Assembly (NCBI GenBank): GCA_903882905.1
Contig: CAIRYW010000010.1
Location: forward strand, 1 to 54,385
Direction of reading: 5' to 3'
From: an uncultured bacterium
GTDB taxonomy: Bacteria; Patescibacteriota; Minisyncoccia; Phycocordibacterales; CAIRYW01
DNA: 54,385 nucleotides
The notes under the pieces are model-generated. The model saw nothing but the letters and a program-made list of their open reading frames with translations, did no database searches and was not told where the DNA came from. The translations under genes and the position numbers were made by a program. Shown here in pieces: positions 24,032 to 32,609 of this stretch (its first letter is position 1; each line of letters begins with the position of its first letter).

Positions 24032-25048
24032 CTAATTTTGATTTGAAGCTACGGTGATTGGGACAGCATTACTTAAATCACCAGTCGCTAGATTATGAAC
24101 CGCGAGATAATATGTTCCCTGATTAAGTTGTGGAGCGGTAAAAATTATTTTGTTGCTACTAATTGTATTAGATGGAGTAAGAGATATTATTGTTTTTGAA
24201 AGAAGAGTTGGAGTATTACCCATTTCTATTTCCAATTCGCAGTTATTTGCATTTGTGCATACAAAAAAGCCTGAACCATTAATCGTGACTGTGTTTCCAG
24301 GGTAAAATTGAAAATCTGCATTTGATTGCGAGCTAACTTTATTAATATAGATATTGAAAACAGGTAAGGATGCTTTAGTTTTATCAGAATTAGATGAGTT
24401 TTGGTTTTGTGTTAGTGACTTAACAGAAAGTTGGACTATATCAGTGCCATTGAATTTATAAGTGACTGTGCGTACAACATTCCATTTTTCTTGTGTACAA
24501 GCTTCCTCGGTGCCCGGAGGAGTACATGCTAACCCCATACCGGTTAGTGAAATAATTCCATTTTTAATAGAAATATTTGTAATTTCTGATTTTGCAGCAG
24601 AAGAACTCATATAGGCAGGCTCAAAAGTTTCATATTTTGTAGAATGAAAAAGTTTTGCGCTAGAATTATGATCATTAAAAACAACTTGTAAACCAATACT
24701 ACATGATGCTCCGCAGTGAACTTCTTGTACAATTGCGTCTTCATATCCATCGCCATTTATATCTCCTCTAGCAACAACTTTTGCCTGAGGATCGTCTGAT
24801 CCAGCGGCAATAAATTGTGCATCAGTTAAGCTAGTCGGATTTAAATTTAAAGGTTGATTTTGTGTTGAAGAAATTGCTTGAGAATTTACAGAAGAATCAC
24901 TTGTTGTCGCAACATTATTTTCGACTTGGTTTGTCGTTGGAGCTTTTGCTTGCTGATTAATAAAAATATAACTTCCTAAACCAATTGCTAATAACGCGAC
25001 AATTCCCCAGACTAGAGGAATAATGAATCCTTTTTTGTAGTTTTTCAT
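24032..25048 (-). CDS. Anchored protein with FG-GAP-like motif and TIG-like domain
   Basis: 338 residues. N-terminal signal-anchor (FIIPLVWGIVALLAIGLGSY, 8-27), a Ser/Thr/Gln linker, then a domain containing the calcium-type loop GDINGDGYEDA (about 93-103) and paired Cys (HCGASC, ACTPPGTEEAC). The C-terminal 90 residues form a TIG/IPT-like domain (GNTVTINGSGFFVCT). ATG 25048 lies 6 nt after TGATACAAT, so it is probably leaderless. Likely outward-facing; function unknown. Confidence 0.65.
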   Translation of the reverse strand: MKNYKKGFIIPLVWGIVALLAIGLGSYIFINQQAKAPTTNQVENNVATTSDSSVNSQAISSTQNQPLNLNPTSLTDAQFIAAGSDDPQAKVVARGDINGDGYEDAIVQEVHCGASCSIGLQVVFNDHNSSAKLFHSTKYETFEPAYMSSSAAKSEITNISIKNGIISLTGMGLACTPPGTEEACTQEKWNVVRTVTYKFNGTDIVQLSVKSLTQNQNSSNSDKTKASLPVFNIYINKVSSQSNADFQFYPGNTVTINGSGFFVCTNANNCELEIEMGNTPTLLSKTIISLTPSNTISSNKIIFTAPQLNQGTYYLAVHNLATGDLSNAVPITVASNQN

Positions 25049-25080
25049 ATAGAAATTGTATCACTGAAAAATAAATACAA

Positions 25081-25116
25081 AAAACACCGGTCGCCTGAAG
25101 GGCGACCGGTGTTTTT
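25081..25116 (-). terminator. pnp terminator
   Basis: 15-bp perfect stem AAAACACCGGTCGCC with a 5-nt loop, flanked by A/T runs, directly after the pnp stop. Confidence 0.88.
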
Positions 25117-25125
25117 AAAGTTTTA

Positions 25126-27231
25126 TTAATTCTTTTTCTGGAAGAAATTTGGATCCGTTTGCTTGATTGAAAGAGAAAGTCTACCCTTGTCATCAATATC
25201 TTTGATAACTACTGGTACAATATCCCCTGCTTTCAAATAATCAGAAACATTTTCAACCCTAAATGGTGCGATTTCTGAAACATGGACTAGGCCTTCTGAT
25301 CCATTTCCAATTCTTACAAATGCTCCAAAGTCCATAAGTTTGATTACTTCCGCTCCGTCAAACTTATCACCTTTTTTGTATTCACGTGTCATTTCTTCAA
25401 CGATTTTCTTTGCAGCTTCTGCACTTCCATCTTTTCCTGTGAAATAAACTGAGCCATCGTCTTCAATATCAATTGTTGCTCCAGTCTCTTTCATAATTTC
25501 TTTTATTGTTTTTCCTCCAGTTCCAATCACAAGTCCAATTTTATCTGGGTCAATCATTATTTGTAGAATTTTTGGAGCGCTTGAATTTATATCTGCTCGA
25601 GGTTGTGAGATTTCTTTATCCATAACATCAAGAATTTGTAATCGTGCAGTTTCTGCTTTTTTAAGCGCTTCTCCTAAAAGTTTTACTGGAATTCCATCAA
25701 CTTTTACATCCATTTGAACAGCTGTGATTCCTTCTCGTGTTCCAGCAACTTTAAAATCCATATCACCATGATGATCTTCTGGTCCTTGAATGTCTGTAAG
25801 AAGGCAGTATTTATCTGCACTTTCCATCATCACTCCTGAGGCTATTCCAGCAACCGCTCGTGTTACAGGAACTCCTGCATCCATAAGCGCGAGACTTGAT
25901 CCGCAAACAGAACCCATAGATGTTGAACCGTTAGAAGCAAGTGCTTCAGAAACAACTCTTATTGTGTAAGGGAAATTTTCTTTTGCAGGAAGGACAGGAA
26001 GCAAAGCCTTTTCTGCTAAGTGTCCGTGTCCAATCATTCTTCTGTTTAGTCCACCCATTCTTCCTGTTTCTCCAACTGAATATGGAGGGAAATTGTAGTG
26101 ATGCATAAATCTTTTTTCTGTTTGAGATTCCATACTGTCGATTGTTTGTGTATCTCCTGGTCCTCCAAGAGTTAAGACAGAAAGAATGTGTGTTCCTCCT
26201 CTGTAAAATATTCCACTACCATGAAGAACTGATGAAACTCCGCCAGCTTTTGCAAATAGAGGTCGAAGTTCGTCTGGTGTTCTACCATCAGGCCTTCTTT
26301 TGTTTTCAATCGCTTCTTTATGGATTAAGTCGTTTAGTTGTTCTTCGAAATATTCATCGGCAAAAGAAGTTTTTTCTTCTGGGAATTTTTCTTTGTAAAT
26401 ATTTATCCATTCTTCATGCAATTCACCAATGTGTCCTTTTCCTGGAATTCCTGTGAAAATTCTATCTTTGAAAATTGGAAAAAGTTTTTCCGCAAAAAGT
26501 TCTTTTAATCCTCCGGGTGCAACTGGGAATACGATTTCTTTTTTTTCTTTTCCAATTTCTTTAACAATCATTTTTTGCCATTCCTGAATTTTTTCAATTT
26601 CTTCAGAGGCTTTTTTCAAACTTTCTTCGACAACTTCGTTTGTTACTTCCTTTGAAGCAATCTCAATCATGTTTATGTTTCCATCTTTTCCACAAGCAGT
26701 TAAATCCAAAGTTAATTCTGCGCTTTCTCTATCAACGTAATTTGGATTAACTAAAACTTCCCCATTTTTGATTCCAATTCTTACCGAACTTACTGGTCCA
26801 TTGAATGGAATATTTGAAGTAGAAAGTGCAAGCGATGCGCCAATTACTCCCAAAATATCTGGGTCATCTTCTCCAATTGAAAGCACTGTAGCAACAACTT
26901 GAATGCTGTGACGAATATTTTGATTGAAAAGTGGGCGGATTGTTCTATCCACTACTCGTCCAGCAAGAATTGCTTCATCAGATGGACGACCTTCTCTCCT
27001 CATAAATCTACTGCCAAGAATTTTTCCAGCAGCATAAAATCTTTCCTCAAATTCTACAGTTAAAGGAAACCAACTTCCATCTTTTGCATGTTTATCCATT
27101 ACTGCTGTTGCAAGGATGGTTGTATTTCCATAACTTAATAACACAGATCCACTTGCCTGATCAGCAAGGTCTGTAAATGAGGCTTTTAGAGTTTTACCTC
27201 CAACCTCCAAAGAGTATTCTTTTGTATTCAT
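25126..27231 (-). CDS. pnp: Polynucleotide phosphorylase
   Basis: 701 residues, standard length. Two RNase PH domains (first about 10-215 with GSWFPLTVEFEERFYAAGKI, second about 300-530 with GRTPDELRPL and GSGIFYRGGTHIL), KH domain with IGTGGKTIKEI (about 555-615) and C-terminal S1 domain (FDGAEVIKLMDFGAFVRIGNGSEGLVHVSEI). It degrades RNA 3'-5' using phosphate. Its leader (27232-27360) contains a long imperfect hairpin (27284-27326), a plausible site for control as in other bacteria. rpsO, usually next to pnp, lies about 2.3 kb upstream. Confidence 0.96.
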   Translation of the reverse strand: MNTKEYSLEVGGKTLKASFTDLADQASGSVLLSYGNTTILATAVMDKHAKDGSWFPLTVEFEERFYAAGKILGSRFMRREGRPSDEAILAGRVVDRTIRPLFNQNIRHSIQVVATVLSIGEDDPDILGVIGASLALSTSNIPFNGPVSSVRIGIKNGEVLVNPNYVDRESAELTLDLTACGKDGNINMIEIASKEVTNEVVEESLKKASEEIEKIQEWQKMIVKEIGKEKKEIVFPVAPGGLKELFAEKLFPIFKDRIFTGIPGKGHIGELHEEWINIYKEKFPEEKTSFADEYFEEQLNDLIHKEAIENKRRPDGRTPDELRPLFAKAGGVSSVLHGSGIFYRGGTHILSVLTLGGPGDTQTIDSMESQTEKRFMHHYNFPPYSVGETGRMGGLNRRMIGHGHLAEKALLPVLPAKENFPYTIRVVSEALASNGSTSMGSVCGSSLALMDAGVPVTRAVAGIASGVMMESADKYCLLTDIQGPEDHHGDMDFKVAGTREGITAVQMDVKVDGIPVKLLGEALKKAETARLQILDVMDKEISQPRADINSSAPKILQIMIDPDKIGLVIGTGGKTIKEIMKETGATIDIEDDGSVYFTGKDGSAEAAKKIVEEMTREYKKGDKFDGAEVIKLMDFGAFVRIGNGSEGLVHVSEIAPFRVENVSDYLKAGDIVPVVIKDIDDKGRLSLSIKQTDPNFFQKKN

Positions 27232-27359
27232 ATCTTTATTTGTCCGCCTCTATTTTGGCGGGTTGAGCGATTTTCAGATTTTAGGTTTTAAAAGGCACTT
27301 ATTTGCGTTGCTTTTAAAAACTACCTATCCAAAAACCGCAATTACTTTGTAATTTGCTT

Positions 27360-27365
27360 ACTATA
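27360..27365 (-). promoter_or_regulatory. pnp promoter (-10 box)
   Basis: TGTTATAGT on the minus strand, an extended -10, lies just after the upstream gene's terminator and gives a leader of about 120 nt with a hairpin (27284-27326: AGGTTTTAAAAGGCA pairing with TTGCTTTTAAAAACTACCT). Confidence 0.45.
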
Positions 27366-27371
27366 ACACAC

Positions 27372-27424
27372 AAAAAACTTAGGGGAAAGCCTTCCTCTTG
27401 AGAAGTCTTTTCCTAAGTTTTTTT
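27372..27424 (-). terminator. Terminator upstream of pnp
   Basis: Outer stem AAAAAACTTAGG/CCTAAGTTTTTT with an inner imperfect stem. It ends the 229-aa anchored protein gene. Confidence 0.7.
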
Positions 27425-27425
27425 A

Positions 27426-27455
27426 AAAGTAATTAGTCATTAGTGACTAGGGATT
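27426..27455 (-). repeat. 7-bp-period repeat at gene end
   Basis: Minus-strand units CTAGTCA, CTAATGA, CTAATTA, CT. The first unit supplies the TAG stop of the 229-aa gene. Confidence 0.5.
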
Positions 27456-28136
27456 AAAAGTAAACGAGTCATCAACTATAATACCCATTTCAGTAAATAA
27501 TCTGTCTCCATTTTTAGCAGGTAAATCAGCAATGCTTAGACGATGAGTATTGTCTGGAGTGTTTACAACTGACCACATGCCACCGTCTGTATAAACAGCA
27601 TCTTGCCCATCAATCTTTTCTCGGTAATAATTTCCATAAGTCGAAGTACTGTAGCCAGAATCTGGACCAAGTAGCCATTCAGAAGGTGTAATATTTTGGT
27701 AGTTCTCAACATCACTTATCATAATAGCTCCATCTGACATTCCATCACTTCCTTTTGGTTTGATTACAATTCTGTCAGCACGGTCAGGATAAACTTTAGG
27801 ATAATATTCAACGGTTAAATAAGGTGGGTATTTAAATGAGAATCCTAGATTGCTTTTATATGTCTTAAATGTCTCAGAATATTTTACATAATCTTCATTC
27901 GCAGGAATACTTGGTGTTGGGGAATAACTTCCATTTGGAGGGTTATCATCAGATGTTTGTGCTGCAGTATTTGTTGTTGCTGTTTGATCATTTAAATCCC
28001 AAGTCTTGTTCGGTAAAGATGTTTTTGGTTTTATTTGATTGAGTATTAAAAATCCAACAGAAAAAACAACAAGTAATGAAACAAATATTACTAGAACTAA
28101 ATCTCTCTTCTTAAATTCTTTTGGTAATTTAAACAT
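27447..28136 (-). CDS. Signal-anchored extracytoplasmic protein (PsbP-like region)
   Basis: 229 residues. Basic n-region and transmembrane segment (about 12-33, LVLVIFVSLLVVFSVGFLIL), Thr/Asn/Pro linker, then a beta-rich domain starting TYKSNLGFSFKYPPYLTVEYYP, a pattern common to PsbP-like or lipoprotein-type domains. Ends in a tract of 7-bp repeats that supplies its stop codon. Function unknown. Confidence 0.65.
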   Translation of the reverse strand: MFKLPKEFKKRDLVLVIFVSLLVVFSVGFLILNQIKPKTSLPNKTWDLNDQTATTNTAAQTSDDNPPNGSYSPTPSIPANEDYVKYSETFKTYKSNLGFSFKYPPYLTVEYYPKVYPDRADRIVIKPKGSDGMSDGAIMISDVENYQNITPSEWLLGPDSGYSTSTYGNYYREKIDGQDAVYTDGGMWSVVNTPDNTHRLSIADLPAKNGDRLFTEMGIIVDDSFTFNP

Positions 28137-28167
28137 TTTATTTTAATCTAAAAAATTATTGTATACC

Positions 28168-28320
28168 TTAACTAAAAGAGTTTGGCCTTCTACTTTCATT
28201 TAATCTTTCCTCTAAATCATCAACTCTATTATCCAATGAAGTAATCATTTGACCCATAGAAAAAACTCCAGCCCATAAAATAATAACCACTACTACTAAA
28301 ATAATCTCTAAAATACTCAT
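28168..28320 (-). CDS. 50-aa single-pass membrane protein
   Basis: ATG 28320 opens a 50-codon frame: membrane segment at 3-20 (ILEIILVVVVIILWAGVF), then a short charged helix SLDNRVDDLEERLNESRR that could form a coiled coil. A TATAAT box (in CGTATATAATCC) lies about 26 nt upstream. Small TM-plus-coiled-coil proteins of this kind are often missed in annotation. Function unknown. Confidence 0.5.
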   Translation of the reverse strand: MSILEIILVVVVIILWAGVFSMGQMITSLDNRVDDLEERLNESRRPNSFS

Positions 28321-28367
28321 GCTTTTTTGATTAATTAATAAAATTGGATTATATACGGTTTGATTTT

Positions 28368-28883
28368 CTAGTTATGAACAGGTCGATAAAAATCTTTAAA
28401 ATCTATTTTCCATTTATTTTTCTTAGTATCCCAGACTCTAACTCCCCCTTTCTTGTAACGCTTCCATCCGTCGCAGTCTTTAATGTTGTGAGGGAGTTTG
28501 TAATGTTCTTCTTTTGTTACAATGCACCCAATCGCAGCGGCTTTTGAAATTTCTTTAATATTTTTTGGATTCGCAAGTAATTTTTGAATAATCCTACTTT
28601 TCATAAAAACATGTTCGAGTCTAAGATCTTTTATGCTTTCATTTTTATTTTCTCTTCTTTCTTTGACTCCTTCAGATATAAAAGTCAGTTTATATTTATA
28701 GTTGGTTCTTTTTTCTGCTGTTAATCCATCAGCTTCAGTAATATCCCAAATCATTTGACTCAATAATCTTGTTTTATGATGATCCGTTACTTTTTTCATA
28801 GAAAGAATATATCGAATAGCATTAGTAGCACTAGAAATAGTTTCTTTTTGTTCTTGTATTTTTTCTGCGAGAGTTTTGATCAT
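28368..28883 (-). CDS. Conserved hypothetical protein, possibly nuclease-like C-terminus
   Basis: 171 residues, basic, no membrane segment. The central phrase LRLEHVFMKSRIIQKLLANPKNIKEI and the following IGCIVTKEEHYKLPHN, with two conserved-looking His-containing motifs, hint at a compact nucleic-acid enzyme, but I cannot assign a family. It lies 7 bp after the NYN-domain gene and is surely in its operon, supporting an RNA- or DNA-related role. Confidence 0.6.
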   Translation of the reverse strand: MIKTLAEKIQEQKETISSATNAIRYILSMKKVTDHHKTRLLSQMIWDITEADGLTAEKRTNYKYKLTFISEGVKERRENKNESIKDLRLEHVFMKSRIIQKLLANPKNIKEISKAAAIGCIVTKEEHYKLPHNIKDCDGWKRYKKGGVRVWDTKKNKWKIDFKDFYRPVHN

Positions 28884-28890
28884 TTTTCCT

Positions 28891-29469
28891 TTACGGTAAA
28901 TCCAAAATTTCCCCCACAGTTTTTTCTAATTCCTCTTTAGCTCTACTCTTTCCTCCTCCATTACTTGCCATTAAGTATTTTTTGTAGTTTTTATCTAGAT
29001 CAAAAAATTCATCTACTGCTGCCTTAAGCATCCCAGAAGAAGATTTTCCAAATGAAACAGCTTCAACTTGGCATCCTTGACTGAATTTTAAATATTCAAC
29101 AAGAGGGACAAAGTCTCCATCTCCAGAAATAATAATTACAGTATCTACTTTTGGTGACATTGAGATTGCATCAACAGCAAGTCCGACATCCCAGTCAGCT
29201 TTTTTTGCTCCGCCTGCAAAGATTTGCAGATTTTTTGTTTTGGCTTCAATACCCATTTTTTCTAAAGCATCAAAAAATGGTCTTTCTTCCCCAGATTCAG
29301 TGGTAATTACGTAAGCAACAGCACGAATAAGAACCCGTCCTGCAACAGCGTCTTTGACCACTTGGCCAAAATTAACCCTTGAATTATAAAGGTGTTTTGC
29401 ACTATGGTATAAATTTTGGGCATCAATAAAAACGCCAACTCTTTGCTCCTTATGTTTGATTGAACTCAT
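28891..29469 (-). CDS. NYN domain (LabA/DUF88) putative ribonuclease
   Basis: 192 residues. PIN-like NYN fold with the acidic residues expected at the metal site: D16 (VGVFIDAQN), D92/D94 (ADWDVGLAVD) and D117/D119 (ISGDGDF). Family proteins are typically RNA nucleases. A C-terminal charged tail follows residue 160. Transcribed with the hypothetical gene downstream. Confidence 0.88.
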   Translation of the reverse strand: MSSIKHKEQRVGVFIDAQNLYHSAKHLYNSRVNFGQVVKDAVAGRVLIRAVAYVITTESGEERPFFDALEKMGIEAKTKNLQIFAGGAKKADWDVGLAVDAISMSPKVDTVIIISGDGDFVPLVEYLKFSQGCQVEAVSFGKSSSGMLKAAVDEFFDLDKNYKKYLMASNGGGKSRAKEELEKTVGEILDLP

Positions 29470-29478
29470 AAAAATTAG

Positions 29479-29502
29479 TTTCTAGTCATTAATGACTAGA
29501 AA
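29479..29502. repeat. 24-bp perfect palindrome built from CTAGTCA/TGACTAG
   Basis: TTTCTAGTCATT followed by its reverse complement, 10 bp upstream of the NYN start. The half-site CTAGTCA equals a unit of the 7-bp-period repeats at 10357 and 27426. Confidence 0.5.
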
Positions 29503-29554
29503 AATATTAAAATTATTAAAAACGACTTTTGAATGTACTAAACAAAAAAAATAA

Positions 29555-29580
29555 ACTTACAACTTAAAAACTTGAAACTA
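29555..29580 (+). repeat. Degenerate AACTNNN repeat after rpsO
   Basis: Units AACTTAC, AACTTAAA, AACTTGA, AACTATT, overlapping the rpsO stop; spacing is slightly irregular. Confidence 0.4.
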
Positions 29581-29844
29581 TTTTTTCAGTTCCAATTTTT
29601 TAGCTAGAGTTTCGTATCTCTTTGGACTTTTTGCTCTTAGATATTTCATATGACCTTGTCTTGTTGCAACAAGTTGAAGAAGTCCTCTTCTTGAGTGAAA
29701 ATCTTTTTTGTGTTTTTTAAGATGATCTGCAAGTTCCTCGATTCTTTTTGTGATTACAGCAATCTGAACCTCAGGAGAACCTGTGTCTTTATCATGTTTC
29801 TGGACGGTTTTGATAACCTTTGTCTTTTTTGTCTTTGTTAACAT
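29578..29844 (-). CDS. rpsO: 30S ribosomal protein S15
   Basis: 88 residues, full length. Diagnostic HDKDTGSPEVQIAVITKRIEEL (17-38), DFHSRRGLLQLVATRQ (48-63) and RYETLAKKLELKK at the end. It binds 16S rRNA early in small-subunit assembly. ATG 29844 lies 9 nt after the -10 box. Confidence 0.97.
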   Translation of the reverse strand: MLTKTKKTKVIKTVQKHDKDTGSPEVQIAVITKRIEELADHLKKHKKDFHSRRGLLQLVATRQGHMKYLRAKSPKRYETLAKKLELKK

Positions 29845-29853
29845 TGCTCAAAT

Positions 29854-29882
29854 ATGATAGCACGAAAGGCTATTTTTTGCAA
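29854..29882 (-). promoter_or_regulatory. rpsO promoter
   Basis: TTGCAA (29877-29882) and TATCAT (29854-29859) with a 17-bp spacer on the minus strand. The predicted RNA starts only a few bases before the ATG. Confidence 0.6.
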
Positions 29883-29920
29883 GATCTTTATTAAAAACAC
29901 ATTTTACTCCAATTTATTAT

Positions 29921-29960
29921 AAAAAAATGTCGTCGCTCCGAATTGAACAGAGCGACGACA
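29921..29960 (-). terminator. Terminator of the GC-rich secreted gene pair
   Basis: 11-bp perfect stem TGTCGTCGCTC/GAGCGACGACA, 11-nt loop, followed by T7 on the minus strand. Confidence 0.88.
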
Positions 29961-29980
29961 AGATGAACTTGATCCTTGAG

Positions 29981-31090
29981 TTAGCCTCGTGGGCCGGGGC
30001 CGTTGAGGTTTTGGTCCTGAACGAATCGGAAGTAGCTTCCACCGAAATAGGGACTTCTGCCCCCCGTGAAGGTGATAACCACAGGTCCGTACCCGACGTA
30101 AAGGTCAACCGTTGTCCAAGACTGGCTTGGATCAATCGAGGCTGTCTTCACGAGGGTTTTGCTGCCGTCCTCACCGATACTGAATATTTCCACCTTCCCA
30201 AGGAAGTTGTTTATGGAAATGCTCAGCCCGTATATTCCCTGAAGGTCAGTGAAGTAAGTCTTTGCTGCGACGAAGGTCCCGTTTCGTTCAACAACTTTGT
30301 CCAGCAAGACTTGAGTATAGTCTTTGTAGTTTTGACTTCCTCCGAAGTCAATTTTCACTGGACCGCCGATGTAGGTTGTGTTGATACCAGCGTATTGCGA
30401 TGCGGTGCTTGGATTTGTCGGATCAAATGGGTAAACAAAACCCGTTTTTTGGTCGTAAAGGGTGTATGTCCCCTCGTCGAGCGGATCCACATAAATCCAG
30501 AAGCCTCCGAGATTTTGGTTATATCCCACTGAGCTACTGCTCCCTGCCTGGTTTTCATTTTCCAGAACGAGGTCAAATGCATTTACTCCTGCTGGAATTT
30601 GACTCGTTGCGAAAGCGATTTTTTTCAGCCTATCCGAAGGCCGAAGTTCGATTGCAATGTTGTCATTGCTGCCGAACAAAAGCTTTGAATATCCACCATA
30701 CGAGGCGAACGTTCCGTCTTCGGTGTAGCCAGTAAGCCACACAGAAAAGTTGCGAGTTTCACCGATTTTGTTCCGTGGGAAACCAGGCATTCCACCTTGG
30801 GGAATGGTAATTTCCACTCCGTTTGGATTGGCCTGGTTGTAAAGCCGGAATTGTGTAATCCGACCATTCACCAGCGTGAACTGGCTTTGAACCCAAGTGA
30901 AACTTCCGTCGATTTGTGTTTGCTCGAGATACGAACCTCCTTGGTAGGAGGCCGCAGCTTGAGAGACGAAAGCGCTTGCGGCGCTTTCGGCGTCAATCTG
31001 AGGTGTAGTTGAGGTTGTTGTCGTTGTTCCTCCAGCGCGCACGAAGCACGGGAGAAGGATGATTGCGAGGAGTGTTAGAATAGTTTTCAT
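29981..31090 (-). CDS. GC-rich secreted protein of unknown family
   Basis: 369 residues. Signal peptide 1-18 (KTILTLLAIILLPCFVRA-GG), then TTTTTSTT and a beta-rich Gly/Thr/Tyr/Asn-rich body with no catalytic motif seen. Base composition is close to 50% G+C over long stretches, against roughly a quarter to a third in neighbours, and codon choice favours C/G third positions: a strong sign of foreign origin. ATG 31090 is chosen because it starts the signal peptide. It forms a two-gene operon with the small secreted gene upstream, with its own promoter (31461) and terminator. Confidence 0.65.
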   Translation of the reverse strand: MKTILTLLAIILLPCFVRAGGTTTTTSTTPQIDAESAASAFVSQAAASYQGGSYLEQTQIDGSFTWVQSQFTLVNGRITQFRLYNQANPNGVEITIPQGGMPGFPRNKIGETRNFSVWLTGYTEDGTFASYGGYSKLLFGSNDNIAIELRPSDRLKKIAFATSQIPAGVNAFDLVLENENQAGSSSSVGYNQNLGGFWIYVDPLDEGTYTLYDQKTGFVYPFDPTNPSTASQYAGINTTYIGGPVKIDFGGSQNYKDYTQVLLDKVVERNGTFVAAKTYFTDLQGIYGLSISINNFLGKVEIFSIGEDGSKTLVKTASIDPSQSWTTVDLYVGYGPVVITFTGGRSPYFGGSYFRFVQDQNLNGPGPRG

Positions 31091-31121
31091 GATTTTCAGT
31101 ATTTGTTGGTTTGTGTTTTGG

Positions 31122-31355
31122 TTAACGGACGTTGATCGGCTTTGCCCCATTGAGGGTCAGGCCGAATTGGTTGAGTTCGCGTTCGGTTTTGGTTGTCTCC
31201 ACTTTGCAGACCTGCTCGGTAGGAGTTTGTTTCGGTTGGGTTGATTCCGTTTGCACATTTTTTGGTGTAGGTGTGTCGGCCGGCGCCTTTTTCAAGGCAA
31301 GATAACTGAACCCGCAAAGTACTGCGAGCGCTGTTATTAACAGAGTTTTTTTCAT
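31122..31355 (-). CDS. Small GC-rich secreted/anchored protein
   Basis: 77 residues. Signal-like segment 1-22 (KKTLLITALAVLCGFSYLAL) followed by a Thr/Pro/Lys/Gln linker and a short C-terminal tail containing one Cys. Same composition as the downstream gene, 31-bp spacing. Function unknown. Confidence 0.55.
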   Translation of the reverse strand: MKKTLLITALAVLCGFSYLALKKAPADTPTPKNVQTESTQPKQTPTEQVCKVETTKTERELNQFGLTLNGAKPINVR

Positions 31356-31460
31356 CGTATTTTTGTTTGAGTTGAATCTGCCTTATCAAGCCTAATCCGA
31401 ATTTTGGATCAAGTTTTCAAAGTACAGAAAATGCGGACTAGCCGCATGTTTAACTTAATG

Positions 31461-31488
31461 ATTATAGCACAAAATCAAAAAAAAGCAA
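31461..31488 (-). promoter_or_regulatory. Promoter of the GC-rich pair
   Basis: Minus-strand TTGCTT, about 16 bp spacer, then TATAAT (31461-31466) preceded by TGC. The leader of about 100 nt contains the hairpin ATGCGG-CTAGT-CCGCAT (31430-31446). Confidence 0.55.
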
Positions 31489-31612
31489 GATATAGCTTAT
31501 TAATAAAATATTGTGCGCGACTTTATTTTCGGGAACATAGCGACCTGAAAATAAGAAGTACCCTTGTGGTGACATCCCGAAATTTATTGTGCGACGTGAT
31601 ATAATTCCAATA

Positions 31613-32545
31613 ATGAACGATCTAAACACTCTCAAAAGACAGTTTCTTGAGCATTTGGAAATAGAAAAAGGCCGAAGTCTCAAAACTATTGAAAATTACG
31701 AAAGATATTTAGATAAATTTTTCCAATTTGGAAAATTAAAGTCTCCTAAAGATATAAATGAAGATGTCGTCAGAGAATTTCGCTTGTGGTTAAACCGCCA
31801 GCCTGGTGCGTATAGCACCCGAAATGAAACAATGAAAAGAAAAACTCAGAATTACTACCTGATTACCCTACGAATGTTTTTAAAATACCTTGTGAAAAGA
31901 AAGATTTCAGTACCATTCACCGCAGATCAAATTGAATTAGCAAAAGTTCCTGAGCGATCAATCGACGTTATTACTGCCTTAGAGCTAAATCGTCTTCTTG
32001 AAGCGCCAAATCAAGAAAAAAACCCAGAAACAAGAGCTCGTGATAGAGCAATAATTGAAATGCTATTCTCAACAGGCCTTCGTGTTTCTGAACTTTGTGC
32101 CCTACCAAGAGAAACAGATCTAACTTTAGATGAAATTTCTGTTCGCGGTAAAGGAGGAAAAATTCGCGTAGTTTTTCTCTCTGAGAATGCTAAAAAATAT
32201 TTAAAAGAATATTTGAAATTACGAAAAGATATGAATGGAGCTTTATTTACAAGGGTTTTTACCAAAAATGTAAAACCAAAAAAAGATGAAGGAGATGCAC
32301 TGGATCGCCGTTCGATCGAAAGAATCATAAAAAAATATGCAACGATTGCTGGAATAACTGGAAGAGTAACACCTCATGTGATTCGTCACTGTTTTGCAAC
32401 AGATCTTTTGCACAATGGTGCTGATTTGCGCTCAGTTCAAATGTTACTTGGCCATGCAAATATAAACACAACTCAAATATATACCCACGTAACTGATAAA
32501 CATCTCCACGATATTCACAAAAAGTTTCACAGCGGAAATAATTAA
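31613..32545 (+). CDS. xerD: Tyrosine recombinase XerC/XerD
   Basis: 310 residues, standard size. N-terminal SAM-like DNA-binding domain (FLEHLEIEKGRSLKTIENYERYL). Catalytic set visible: STGLRVSELCAL (Arg), HVIRHCFATDLL (H-x-x-R), LGHANINTTQIYTHV (His and Tyr nucleophile). Xer enzymes resolve chromosome dimers at dif, and relatives integrate mobile elements. ATG 31613 lies 7 nt after TGATATAAT; an in-frame codon upstream falls in the promoter and is rejected. No dif site was identified. Neighbouring GC-rich genes make an element-associated role possible. Confidence 0.92.
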   Translation: MNDLNTLKRQFLEHLEIEKGRSLKTIENYERYLDKFFQFGKLKSPKDINEDVVREFRLWLNRQPGAYSTRNETMKRKTQNYYLITLRMFLKYLVKRKISVPFTADQIELAKVPERSIDVITALELNRLLEAPNQEKNPETRARDRAIIEMLFSTGLRVSELCALPRETDLTLDEISVRGKGGKIRVVFLSENAKKYLKEYLKLRKDMNGALFTRVFTKNVKPKKDEGDALDRRSIERIIKKYATIAGITGRVTPHVIRHCFATDLLHNGADLRSVQMLLGHANINTTQIYTHVTDKHLHDIHKKFHSGNN

Positions 32546-32556
32546 TTAAAATCAGG

Positions 32557-32593
32557 CAAAAAAAAATACCCCGGCAACAATTTGCTTGGGGGT
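32557..32593 (-). terminator. Terminator of the GC-rich 138-aa gene
   Basis: ACCCC...GGGGT stem with an imperfect interior, followed by a run of nine T on the minus strand. It also lies just past the xer stop. Confidence 0.6.
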
Positions 32594-32609
32594 TGGGTGA
32601 TTTTGCTGG

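Noticed and set aside
30355-31389. Several long open frames opposite and alongside the GC-rich secreted gene
   Set aside because: They arise because GC-rich DNA has few stop codons; they have no signal, start context or domain, whereas the minus-strand gene has a signal peptide, promoter and terminator.
31613-32545. Integron integrase with attC-like CTCTAAC/GTTAGAG sites
   Set aside because: The recombinase has ordinary Xer spacing with no integron-specific insertion seen, and the repeat does not fit RYYYAAC...GTTRRRY at all positions.
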